From: Planctomycetota bacterium
GTDB taxonomy: Bacteria; Planctomycetota; Phycisphaerae; Sedimentisphaerales; Anaerobacaceae
DNA: 41,532 nucleotides
Direction of reading: 5' to 3'
NCBI GenBank assembly: GCA_019456195.1
Contig: VRUK01000049.1
Span: 1 to 41,532 of the forward strand
Shown here in pieces: positions 1-8,089 of this stretch. The notes under the pieces are model-generated. The model did no database searches and was not told the origin of the DNA. It worked only from the letters and a program-made list of their open reading frames with translations. The position numbers and the translations under genes are program-made. Within the stretch, counting starts at the first letter, position 1; every line of letters starts with the position of its first letter.

Positions 1-22
1 TCAACTTAATAAGGATATAAAG

Positions 23-571
23 ATGACGAGGAATAAGAAAATGTTTCTAATTGTTATTGCGATTATTTTGGTGATTGCACCTATTGTCTGTTTTGTATGG
101 TACTTCTGGGATGTGCTGGTGTTCATCCAGACCATGTCGAAAAACAAGGATCAGAGACAGGTCCGCCTGTTGTGCAAGACCGATCATCAGGCTCTCTTGG
201 ACGCTTGCAGAGAGCTTTCAAGACGAGTTGCAAGAGGTAACCTAAAGCCCGGACAGTATAACGTAAGCCATGATCCTCATCCCGATGTTGCAGGATTTCC
301 TCAACTAATTATTGACCTTGCACCAAGTCGTGCCATTATAGGCAGCTATGGGGAAGTGAGTTTGGAGATGATGGGAGGATTGGATCATTTCGGGGTAACT
401 TTTTATCCTGATAATTACAAAAAGCCGCCTTTCGTTGGATTCAAACTTGGCGACAAAAAGCTCATTGATGGACTATGGTATTACGATGATGGCTACGAAG
501 CCAATCCAAGGTACCATAAGAAGATCGATGCATTACTTCAAAAAAATAGGGTTCATCCGGGAAATGGGTAG
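23..571 (+). CDS. Hypothetical membrane-anchored protein, 182 aa
   Basis: Not recognised as a named family. The N-terminus has a short basic stretch followed by one strong hydrophobic segment (about residues 7-32), read as a single membrane anchor or uncleaved signal. The rest is soluble and mixed alpha/beta, with no catalytic motif I can identify. An AAGGA ribosome site lies 8 bases before the ATG, which supports this start. The last six codons and the stop fall inside the left arm of the fold-back sequence at 552-735, so the original C-terminus was probably altered by that sequence. It is the only plus-strand gene before 5.7 kb and has no visible functional partner. Confidence 0.7.
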   Translation: MTRNKKMFLIVIAIILVIAPIVCFVWYFWDVLVFIQTMSKNKDQRQVRLLCKTDHQALLDACRELSRRVARGNLKPGQYNVSHDPHPDVAGFPQLIIDLAPSRAIIGSYGEVSLEMMGGLDHFGVTFYPDNYKKPPFVGFKLGDKKLIDGLWYYDDGYEANPRYHKKIDALLQKNRVHPGNG

Positions 572-735
572 GTGCATTCGTAGTTTCGGACGACCGAGAA
601 AAATCGTTCGGGGCCCCAGAGGCACAAATTTCCCCCCAGACAGCCCAAATTTGAGCCTGAAGCCCAACGATTTTTCTCTCCAAGCCACTCCAAGAACCTG
701 ATCTACCAGGTTCACCTACTCATTATCCGGATGAA
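552..735. repeat. Imperfect fold-back (long inverted repeat) element
   Basis: Three nested pairs of inverted arms share nearly one centre (about 637-644). They are 552-576 with 711-735 (21 of 25 match), 596-608 with 666-678 (13 of 13, GAGAAAAATCGTT against its complement) and 621-631 with 647-657 (10 of 11). The left arm overlaps the end of the gene at 23-571. It could be a fold-back/MITE-type element or a large structured transcript end between convergent genes. No coding region is credible here. Confidence 0.6.
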
Positions 736-826
736 GCTAAAAAAACGGGTATGTCCTGCTACATGGCTGCGTTTGTGCTGTCTTGGAGTACAGCATTGTT
801 TTCGTCGCAGAGTTTCCGGGTATAAA

Positions 827-978
827 GGGACTGTTGAAAAACAAACAGCAATGATTGCCGTAGAGAGGATAAAGCCTGAATTTGGAAGCAGAACACGGCC
901 AAACAAGTTTGACCGTGCCACCCTTAAGTCGTGAATCTTGACTATCGTCAGACAAGTTCGGGTTTTTTCAACAGGCCC
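827..978. mobile_element. MITE-like element, 152 bp, with target duplication
   Basis: The termini are inverted repeats of 15 bp with one mismatch, GGGxCTGTTGAAAAA reading inward from 827 and from 978. Both ends are flanked by a direct ATAAA (822-826 and 979-983), which fits a 5-bp target-site duplication. The interior has no transposase, but it carries a central hairpin (894-904 with 907-917). The ends recall those of some IS families, including IS1182-like elements, but the family is not established. The right flank ends 2 bp from the stop of the gene at 986-4138. Confidence 0.6.
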
Positions 979-985
979 ATAAAAC

Positions 986-3900
986 CTACTTGCTGGTGAA
1001 ACACAATATCCGACCATTTTTCATTGAAAGGTAGAGCCGGCCGTTTGTTGCGGCCATACCATCCCATACGGGTGTTGATTCAAGATTATATTCGGCTAAT
1101 ATTTTACCGTCTTTTACCGATACGGCCTGAAGGAGGCTGCCTTTTTTGCCCTCCCATGAGGCGGGGGCTTCCTTAGGATTCTCAAGCGTAAGGGCTCCTT
1201 CGCCCAGTTTTCCTTCGGCTTTGGTAATGTCGGGCGGGCCTGCTACGAACATAGTCTTATCTGCAACGACCATGGCGGTTACCAATAACGGCACCTGCGC
1301 GGTCCAGCGATATTCAAGAGTTGAAAGGCTGGATGCTCCTGCTTTTGACCTTCTGCCCTTTGCCGGAGCCTGTATTGTACCTTTATTTTTATCGCCGGAT
1401 TTTCTGTCAAAGGAGAAAAGTTGATATTTTTCTCCGCCCCGCCACTGGCCTGTATTTCCTTTGGGATACTGGTCCCTGCCGAAGCCGAAAACCGTTTTTT
1501 CATTGTAAGATAGTATCCGACCCGATGGGACGAGGTTGCCGATTTTCCACCACGCACTCCAATGTGAAAGGAATTCGTCATTAACGACCCAGTAGGCCCG
1601 GTGCCACCAACTGCCATCGAGAAAACCGATCGGAGTAAAAAGATGCACTCCTGTTCCCGTTTCGCCTGCCTTCTCAAAGTCCAGCTTCATGTGCCGCATA
1701 TAAACATCTTCTTTATATGTTGAAAGGACATCAGAGAGTACCCCCCGCATTTCCTTGCCGCCCTCTTTCGGCTGTTTTTCCATTTCAGGGTCAGGGCTGT
1801 AAATGACTGTTGCGGATATTTGCCTGCCGGTTTGGGGCTCAAGCCGATACAAGCGAATTCCGCCGTCGAGATAGGATGAACGACCCGCGGTGACAATCAA
1901 TGCACCGTCTTTTATCAGGACACTGCCATGAACAGGCCAAACAGATTCGAGTTGACCGTTGACGAAAGTCAAACGCTCTTGGGGAGCTGCACGAAAACGC
2001 CAAGTTAGCTTCCCATCTGAAGCGCGCAAGGCATAAACCCATCCATCAGCCGAACCGAACAGGACAAGTCCGTTGTACACGGTAGGTGGAGAATCAACGC
2101 GCCCGCCGGCAGTGTAACTCCAGAGCCTGCTTCCATCGCTTTCGGCAAGGGCGTGAACTGTGTGTGTATCAACCGATGCGACAAATACCCAACCGCCGGC
2201 GGCAGTTACGCTTGACAGTTTGCCTCCCAAGTTTGCTTGCCATGCCTGTTTAAGTTGGTTGGGAACATTCGCATTTGTCATTCCGCTTCGCATAGCATCG
2301 TGTCTGTACGTCGGCCATGTTTCGGATTCAGTGTTCCGGAGGCCGGATGTCCTTTTTGAAATTTGTCCATAAGCAGGGCCCTTTTCAAATCTGACATCGC
2401 TTTTGCTCCTACGGGCAGGTTTGCGGTCGGCGGTGAGTGCGTAGAAGCCGTTTAGCTTTGTTTTAAGATTGCAGGCGCAGGAATCAGGCGGGATATAAAG
2501 AAGCCCATTTGCCGGCAAAATGCCGTATTGACAGGTTCCGCGTATCCAATAATTCTGCCAAATCTCACCAGAGTTTACATCAATGAACTGGGCACCCTGA
2601 TTGCCTAATATAATAAAGCGGTTTGTCGCCTTGTTGCGGTAGCAGCGGTGATGCATATATCCCTTTACCGACGGGATTTCTTTTTCGAGCGTTCCTGTTA
2701 AAGGGTCAACGCCGATTCTTTCGAATTGTCTGCCTTTAGTCCATAACAGTTTGTCGATAGCAAAAACATCGGGGGGAGAATTATAGCCCGTCCAGGAGGA
2801 ACCGTTCCATAGCCGGGTGCCGTCTTTTGCCGAATATGCAGTGATTTGTTTGAAATCGGCATAATACACGACTTCGTCATGAACAACTAATGTTGGTGAT
2901 TCCCAACCTAATTCGTGGCCTTTGAGTTCCATTTCTATCGGCGCGTGCCACAGTTCGTCTGCGGTATCTATATCTATGCAGGACAAAGTATTCTGAGTCT
3001 GGTAAAACAGCCGGTTGTCCTGGGCGGCAAGGGTTGGATGTATGAGTGACTTAATATCCTTTCGCCAAAGGATATTATCGCTTGATGCATCCACTGCCAA
3101 GATGGTGCGGGTGCCCGGAGCGGGTCTGAGGCCTCGTCTTATCTCGGACTCTATCTGGCTGGTGGTTTGGGGTTGTGTATCTATGAGCAGAATAAGTTTG
3201 TTATCGACATGCAGAATTTGCCGAGTATTTTCTGTGCCATTATATATCCAAAGCGAGCTACCTGTTGCGGCATCAAGAGCGCTGAGAGGAGCGTCAATGC
3301 CCAGAGTGACATAGACCCGATCGCCGACGGATACGAGCCGAAAAGCAAGGTCCGGAGGCCCGGAACGAAACTTGCGCAAGTGGTCGGCCCATGTTCCGAT
3401 AGGTTTTTTCCACAGGTTAACTCCATTGAATGCATCCCGTGCTGCAAGGTACCACTCGGACGGCATTCGGATGTCTGCACGCGGCCCGTCGTCGATAATA
3501 TAAAAAAGGCGCCCTCCGGCAGTAACCGCAGCACTGAGACTGGCAAGCTGTTCGTGTGCTCTTGCAAATTTGGGTTTTCCAATCCACTGCAGATGCCGAG
3601 GCGGGCCAACGAGCTTATCATTCGATACGGCATTGTTACTGGCGTCATAGAGATAATGTGTCCATTCGTCTATCTGTTTTGGCCTTGGCTTGACTATCTT
3701 CTTCCACGTTTTACCCCTCTTGATATAGGCCAGACCTTTCGGACACAGCACCCGCATCACCTCATCCATCAAATTCCTGTCAGGGTCTTCAGCGACAATG
3801 AGATTCACGAGGTTGTCGGTATAAGGGAGCCGTTTGTTGTTAAGCTTATCCGCCGAAACCTTACCGTATATACCAAGAGAGTTAATATATTTGCGTGCTA

Positions 3901-4138
3901 TTTCCACATTCTTCGCATTAATATCCAGGCCATGGACAAGGTAGCTGTCACCGGCACCAAGAGCAGCCGTCAGCTTTCCGTCACCGCAGCCAATGTGCAC
4001 GATAAGGCCGCCCTGAATGCCGGTTGCTTCTAAAATTTGCCGGGCTTGCCGCTGATGCTGAGTTGTTTCCGCAAGCAAGGAACATGATATTGCCAACAGA
4101 CAGACAACGATTATGAAGAGTTGACTTTTCTTTTTCAC
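986..4138 (-). CDS. Secreted SAM-methyltransferase / PQQ-like beta-propeller fusion, 1050 aa
   Basis: The start is GTG at 4138 with an AGGTAA ribosome site 8 bases upstream. A Sec-type signal peptide covers about residues 1-23. Residues about 40-140 are a class I methyltransferase Rossmann fold, with the nucleotide loop HIGCGDGKL and an acidic strand end GLDIN. From about residue 170 to the end there are repeated PQQ/WD-like propeller blades (motifs of the type 'VYALRASDGKLTWRF' and 'ILAVDASSDNILWRK'), probably two propeller modules. Such fusions are known in planctomycetes, but their function is not settled. It lies 32 bp downstream of the Gfo/Idh/MocA gene on the same strand, so the two probably form an operon. 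A signal peptide on a SAM-fold domain is odd, because SAM is not expected outside the cytoplasm. Confidence 0.85.
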   Translation of the reverse strand: MKKKSQLFIIVVCLLAISCSLLAETTQHQRQARQILEATGIQGGLIVHIGCGDGKLTAALGAGDSYLVHGLDINAKNVEIARKYINSLGIYGKVSADKLNNKRLPYTDNLVNLIVAEDPDRNLMDEVMRVLCPKGLAYIKRGKTWKKIVKPRPKQIDEWTHYLYDASNNAVSNDKLVGPPRHLQWIGKPKFARAHEQLASLSAAVTAGGRLFYIIDDGPRADIRMPSEWYLAARDAFNGVNLWKKPIGTWADHLRKFRSGPPDLAFRLVSVGDRVYVTLGIDAPLSALDAATGSSLWIYNGTENTRQILHVDNKLILLIDTQPQTTSQIESEIRRGLRPAPGTRTILAVDASSDNILWRKDIKSLIHPTLAAQDNRLFYQTQNTLSCIDIDTADELWHAPIEMELKGHELGWESPTLVVHDEVVYYADFKQITAYSAKDGTRLWNGSSWTGYNSPPDVFAIDKLLWTKGRQFERIGVDPLTGTLEKEIPSVKGYMHHRCYRNKATNRFIILGNQGAQFIDVNSGEIWQNYWIRGTCQYGILPANGLLYIPPDSCACNLKTKLNGFYALTADRKPARRSKSDVRFEKGPAYGQISKRTSGLRNTESETWPTYRHDAMRSGMTNANVPNQLKQAWQANLGGKLSSVTAAGGWVFVASVDTHTVHALAESDGSRLWSYTAGGRVDSPPTVYNGLVLFGSADGWVYALRASDGKLTWRFRAAPQERLTFVNGQLESVWPVHGSVLIKDGALIVTAGRSSYLDGGIRLYRLEPQTGRQISATVIYSPDPEMEKQPKEGGKEMRGVLSDVLSTYKEDVYMRHMKLDFEKAGETGTGVHLFTPIGFLDGSWWHRAYWVVNDEFLSHWSAWWKIGNLVPSGRILSYNEKTVFGFGRDQYPKGNTGQWRGGEKYQLFSFDRKSGDKNKGTIQAPAKGRRSKAGASSLSTLEYRWTAQVPLLVTAMVVADKTMFVAGPPDITKAEGKLGEGALTLENPKEAPASWEGKKGSLLQAVSVKDGKILAEYNLESTPVWDGMAATNGRLYLSMKNGRILCFTSK

Positions 4139-4170
4139 GAGTACTTACCTGTTAATTCAGTTGACAATGA

Positions 4171-5604
4171 TCATACGATCTCAGGCACTATGAAAGGTTT
4201 TCGGTAATTGCGCGAGAGGTATTGATTGGCCTGGTCGCTGAATTCGCCGACGAATCTTTCTTTTTTGGAATCCATATTCAACCAGGGGCCGAGAATTCGC
4301 GGCGTCTTTTGTACGTCCACGACATTGAGCAAGATATGCTCCTGAAAGCGCTCGAATGTATCCTGGAATTCTTTGTTTGATTTGGTCGATTCGATTACAT
4401 CATTACGTGAGGCGGTTTGTCCGAGCCTGTAAGAAATATTTCCCATGTGACATAAGGCGGTGGAAAGATGCCCGTCGAGGATATCTGCATTTAGGTCGCT
4501 GGCTTTGCGGCTTCGGACTGCCTTGATAAAGTTTGCATGGTGGCCGCTGCCGCCGGTTACTTTGAACTGCCTGATCTTTTTGCCGTTATTGTCATACGCC
4601 CAGCCGCCGGAGAAGTATCCGTCTTCGCATTCGATTGCCATATACGCACGGGAATTTCTGTAGGTCGAATCCATGGCCGAGTCGCCCTTTTTGCGGGGGA
4701 GGTTGCGCATCTCAAAGATAATCGGGGCCGGTTTGTAATCCCATAAGGCAACCTGGGTATTCGGAGTTTCCCGGTCATCGTCCCAGAGAAATTTTCCTCC
4801 GAAACTCATTACCCGCGGCGCCAGGGCGTTATAGCCTAATGCCCAGCGGCAGAGGTCCATAAAATGTATGCCGTTGTTACCTAAATCACCATTGCCATAG
4901 AGCCATTGCCAGTGCCAGTCATAATGCAGGTTCTTTCGCATAAGCGGCTTCATTGTGGCAGGGCCTGTCCAGAGGTTATAGTCCACCGTTTCTGGAATTG
5001 GCTGAGGGCCATTGACTTTGCCGATGCTTCCACGAGGACTAAAGTAATAACAGCGTGCCCTTAGAATCCTGCCGAGATGACCTGCCTTGATATAATTAAA
5101 TGCCTCTATTAGGCCTTCGTCGGAACGGTTCTGGGTACCTGTTTGTACTATCCGATTGTATTTTCTGGCCGCTTCGACCATCTTACGCCCTTCCCAGATA
5201 TTATGAGAGACGGGCTTTTCGACATATACATCCTTGCCGGCCTGACAGGCCCAGACGGTAACGAGTGAGTGCCAGTGATTGGGCGTGGCTGTGATAACAG
5301 CATCGATGTTTTTGTCTTCAAGGAGCTTGCGAACATCAATATAAGAATCTACTTTTTCGTTGCGCTGCTTAAATTTCTTTACTTCTCTGTCGATTAATTT
5401 CGTGTCCACATCGCACAGAGCCACTACACGAACACCGGGGAGGTTTGAAAAATATTTTATATGGTTGCTTCCCTGGCTGTTAAAACCAACAACTGCAACG
5501 CGGATATCATTATTAGCGCCGAGCACGCGGGAATATGGTGTGAGTGTTGCGGCGGTTCCAATCAAAGAACCTTTGATAAATGTACGGCGTGTTATACCAT
5601 TCAT
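4171..5604 (-). CDS. Gfo/Idh/MocA family oxidoreductase with Tat signal, 477 aa
   Basis: The N-terminus is a twin-arginine signal (RRTFIKGSLIGTAATL), so the protein is expected to fold in the cytoplasm and be exported. An NAD(P)-binding Rossmann domain follows at about 33-155, with a strand-loop of type VAVVGFNSQG. The family EKP motif (EKPVSH) occurs near residue 130. The C-terminal alpha/beta domain has the GNGDLGNNGIHFMD and RWALG segments typical of this group. Family members oxidise or reduce sugars with a tightly held nicotinamide cofactor; the substrate is unknown here. An AGGAG site precedes the ATG by 7 bases. It is transcribed with the methyltransferase-PQQ gene downstream and faces away from the PD40 gene. 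Confidence 0.9.
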   Translation of the reverse strand: MNGITRRTFIKGSLIGTAATLTPYSRVLGANNDIRVAVVGFNSQGSNHIKYFSNLPGVRVVALCDVDTKLIDREVKKFKQRNEKVDSYIDVRKLLEDKNIDAVITATPNHWHSLVTVWACQAGKDVYVEKPVSHNIWEGRKMVEAARKYNRIVQTGTQNRSDEGLIEAFNYIKAGHLGRILRARCYYFSPRGSIGKVNGPQPIPETVDYNLWTGPATMKPLMRKNLHYDWHWQWLYGNGDLGNNGIHFMDLCRWALGYNALAPRVMSFGGKFLWDDDRETPNTQVALWDYKPAPIIFEMRNLPRKKGDSAMDSTYRNSRAYMAIECEDGYFSGGWAYDNNGKKIRQFKVTGGSGHHANFIKAVRSRKASDLNADILDGHLSTALCHMGNISYRLGQTASRNDVIESTKSNKEFQDTFERFQEHILLNVVDVQKTPRILGPWLNMDSKKERFVGEFSDQANQYLSRNYRKPFIVPEIV

Positions 5605-5708
5605 AATCGTTCTCCTAATACGAGTGAATTACATTGCATAAGATTATCAAATTTGTATTCTAAAAGCAAATGTTGTATTTACTTTAAAATGTCTGCTATT
5701 AGAAAAAC

Positions 5709-5737
5709 TTGCAATTTCGACAAAAAAATAGTATTGT
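5709..5737 (+). promoter_or_regulatory. Putative sigma70-type promoter of the PD40 lipoprotein gene
   Basis: TTGCAA at 5709-5714 and TATTGT at 5732-5737 are separated by exactly 17 bases, in AT-rich sequence 49 bases before the ATG at 5786. It is a consensus match only. Confidence 0.35.
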
Positions 5738-5785
5738 AGAGGTACATTGGTAAGCGGCTGAATTTAAAATAAAAGGAAAAAAGCT

Positions 5786-6670
5786 ATGAAGGCGAGAATT
5801 GTAATTATTGTGCTGGTTCTCAGTATGACTATTTTTACTTTAACATGTAAAAAACGTACTGAGAGTGATTTTGACAAAGAGATAAATAACTTGCTTCTGA
5901 GTGAAAGTCCTTGCTGGTTAAAAGATGGGAAGATAGCTTTTGTTGGGACAGATAAAGAGTGGAATGATGACATTTATGTTATGAATGAAGATGGAAGAAA
6001 AAAGATAAAAATAACAGATGATCCTGGCACATATTTATACCCCTGCTGGTCTCCTGATGAGACCAAGATAGCTTTTGCTAGGAGAGACACACCTGAAAAC
6101 TTTGACATATATGTTATGAATTCAGATGGAAGCGAGATTAAAAGATTAACAGAGAATAAAACTCATGATTCATCTCCCTGCTGGTCACCTGATGGAAAAA
6201 CGATAGCTTTTGAGTCAGGTAAATATTTAAAAAGTGAGATTTATATTATGAATGCTGACGGGAGTGAAAAGAAAAGATTAACGAATGATTCTGCAGATAA
6301 TTTGTCTCCCTGCTGGTCACCTGATGGAAAAAAGATAGCTTTCGTTTCACACAGAGATTGGAATTATGATATTTTTGTTATGAACACTGATGGGAGTGAA
6401 ATGAAAAGATTAACAAATAATCCTGCTTATGACGGGTACCCCCGCTGGTCACCTGATGGGGAAAAGATAGCTTTTGAGACATTAAGAGAAAAAGATTACG
6501 ATATTTGTGTAATGAATTCTGATGGTAGTGGATTGAGAAATTTAACAAATAATCCTGCTCGGGATAGGGGTCCTTGCTGGTCACCAGATGGAAAAAAGAT
6601 AGCTTTTACATCAACTATAGCAGGAGATTATGAGATTTATATTATGAACTTAGATGATAGAAACAAATGA
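5786..6670 (+). CDS. PD40/TolB-like six-repeat beta-propeller lipoprotein, 294 aa
   Basis: An AAGGA site 8 bases upstream sets the start. The signal peptide ends in a lipobox (FTLTC, Cys21), so the mature protein is probably lipid-anchored. The remainder is six consecutive PD40 repeats of about 42 residues, each with a CWSPDGKKIAF-type strand and a DIYVMNxDGSExKRLT-type strand, giving a propeller like the TolB C-terminal domain. There is no TolB N-terminal domain, so this is not TolB itself; a binding or scaffold role is likely but unknown. The DNA repeats of about 125-130 bp are well conserved, which suggests recent repeat expansion or gene conversion. The gene is clearly more AT-rich than its neighbours, with many AAA, ATA and AGA codons, which may mark horizontal transfer. 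Confidence 0.85.
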   Translation: MKARIVIIVLVLSMTIFTLTCKKRTESDFDKEINNLLLSESPCWLKDGKIAFVGTDKEWNDDIYVMNEDGRKKIKITDDPGTYLYPCWSPDETKIAFARRDTPENFDIYVMNSDGSEIKRLTENKTHDSSPCWSPDGKTIAFESGKYLKSEIYIMNADGSEKKRLTNDSADNLSPCWSPDGKKIAFVSHRDWNYDIFVMNTDGSEMKRLTNNPAYDGYPRWSPDGEKIAFETLREKDYDICVMNSDGSGLRNLTNNPARDRGPCWSPDGKKIAFTSTIAGDYEIYIMNLDDRNK

Positions 6671-6694
6671 AAAACTATTTCGTGATGGGCTAAT

Positions 6695-6710
6695 GGAACA
6701 GAAATGTTCC
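6695..6710. other. Short perfect hairpin between convergent genes
   Basis: GGAACA-GAAA-TGTTCC is a 6-bp stem closed by a GNRA-type tetraloop, lying between the ends of the PD40 gene and the enolase gene. No T-run follows directly on either strand, so I do not call it an intrinsic terminator. Confidence 0.3.
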
Positions 6711-6754
6711 GGCAGTCCAATTACTGTTTTATGCATATATGTATATAGTTGTTC

Positions 6755-8089
6755 TTAGGGTCTTACTGCAGTGCCGTCGGTTCTTCGTACGGGGCTCCAA
6801 TAGCCGGGGTGTTCGGGGAGCGGGAATTTGGCGGCGAGTTTCTCATCTATATCGACGCCCAGGCCGGGGGCTTCGTTTACGTACATGTAGCCGTCTTTCA
6901 TTGTGGGGTATCCGGGGAATACCTCTTTTGTTTTATCGCTGAAGCGTACACTTTCCTGAATCCCGAAGTTTGGAATCGCAAGGTCCAGATGTGCATTGGC
7001 GGCGTGGCCTACCGGAGAGACGTCGCCGGGGCCGTGCCAGGCTGAGCGCACGTTGAACCATTCACACAAGGCGGCTAGTTTTCTGGCGACGGAGAGGCCG
7101 CCAATTTGCGAGATATGCACGCGAATGAAATCGATAAGCCTTTCCGATACGAGGCCCACCCACTCATGGGGATTGTTGAACAGCTCACCCATTGCAATCG
7201 GCGTGCTGGTCTGCTGCCTGAGCAGTTTGAAATATCCATTGTCTTCGGGGGCGAACGGGTCCTCGATAAAGAATGGGTGATATTGTTCCAGCTCTTTTAC
7301 GAGGTTTATAGCCATGATGGGGGGTATTCTTTCGTGGATGTCATGAAGCAATTCAACTTCATCGCCACAGGTACTTCTTATATGCTCGAACATTTTGATA
7401 GTGGCTCTTACATAAGGGCCCGGATCCATGTGTGAATCGGAGGGCAGGCCGAAATCGGCATCCTTGAAGTGCGGCTTCTCGGACAGGTGCGGTGAGCCAT
7501 AGCCTCCGAGCTGTATCCGGATATGTCTGAAGTTTTCTTTCATAGCCCGGCGCACACTGCTTTCGAGCTGTTTGAGGTCCCGGCCGCTGCAATGGGTATA
7601 ACAGTCGGCGGCGAAGCGGCATTTGCCTCCGAGCAGTTGATAGACGGGCATGTTTGCGCGTTTTCCCTTTATGTCCCACAGGGCCTGGTCGAGGCCGCTT
7701 AGGGCGTTGTTCAGGACTGGTCCGTTGCGCCAATAAGAACTTGTATAGGCGTTTTGCCACATATCCTCTATGTTGTCGGCGTCCCTGCCCTTTGCAAAGG
7801 GGTTGAGGTATTTATCGACGGCGACGGCTACCGGTAAAGGTCGCTGATTAAAAGTGGCGCATCCCAAACCGTAAAGGCCCGGCTCACTTGTTTCGACCTT
7901 GACTACACAGAGGCGTATCCTCTGCGGGGCGGTGAGAATTGCTTTTACGTTGGTGATTTTCAAAGGAGGCAGTCCTTTGGTTGCCTTTGCATACTCACTT
8001 GCGATAGCCTCCTCCGATTTTGAAGCCATTGAAAAAATGCCTGCTGCTAATCCCAATCCTGCACTCTTAATTAGATTACGTCGATTCAT
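6755..8089 (-). CDS. Enolase-superfamily D-mannonate dehydratase-like enzyme with Tat signal, 444 aa
   Basis: Start at 8089 is chosen because AAGGAGGT lies just upstream and MNRRNLIK then begins a twin-arginine signal; an ATG at 8107 has no such site. Predicted metal ligands are Asp250 (HDIHERI), Glu276 (FIEDP) and Glu302 (GELFNN). His252 follows the first ligand and His352 lies in WHGPGDVSPVGHAA. Their spacing equals that of D-mannonate dehydratase (ManD) ligands 210/236/262, as I recall the numbering, and the tail NFGIQE is also ManD-like. ManD converts D-mannonate to 2-keto-3-deoxygluconate, but low-activity and other acid-sugar dehydratases share these residues. The start overlaps the end of the upstream transporter gene by 14 bases, so translation is probably coupled. 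A Tat signal on a ManD-type enzyme is unusual. Confidence 0.85.
   Translation of the reverse strand: MNRRNLIKSAGLGLAAGIFSMASKSEEAIASEYAKATKGLPPLKITNVKAILTAPQRIRLCVVKVETSEPGLYGLGCATFNQRPLPVAVAVDKYLNPFAKGRDADNIEDMWQNAYTSSYWRNGPVLNNALSGLDQALWDIKGKRANMPVYQLLGGKCRFAADCYTHCSGRDLKQLESSVRRAMKENFRHIRIQLGGYGSPHLSEKPHFKDADFGLPSDSHMDPGPYVRATIKMFEHIRSTCGDEVELLHDIHERIPPIMAINLVKELEQYHPFFIEDPFAPEDNGYFKLLRQQTSTPIAMGELFNNPHEWVGLVSERLIDFIRVHISQIGGLSVARKLAALCEWFNVRSAWHGPGDVSPVGHAANAHLDLAIPNFGIQESVRFSDKTKEVFPGYPTMKDGYMYVNEAPGLGVDIDEKLAAKFPLPEHPGYWSPVRRTDGTAVRP

Noticed and set aside
572..985. Integron attC-like site in the fold-back region
   Set aside because: The length and nested arms are suggestive, but no conserved core-site sequences, integrase or cassette array were seen.
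3167..4033. Long plus-strand open frame of 288 codons opposite the methyltransferase-PQQ gene
   Set aside because: It is antisense to a clear domain-bearing gene, has no recognisable domain or ribosome site, and reflects codon bias of the opposite strand.
5786..6670. TolB of the Tol-Pal system
   Set aside because: Only the PD40 propeller is present; the TolB N-terminal domain and tol/pal neighbours are missing.
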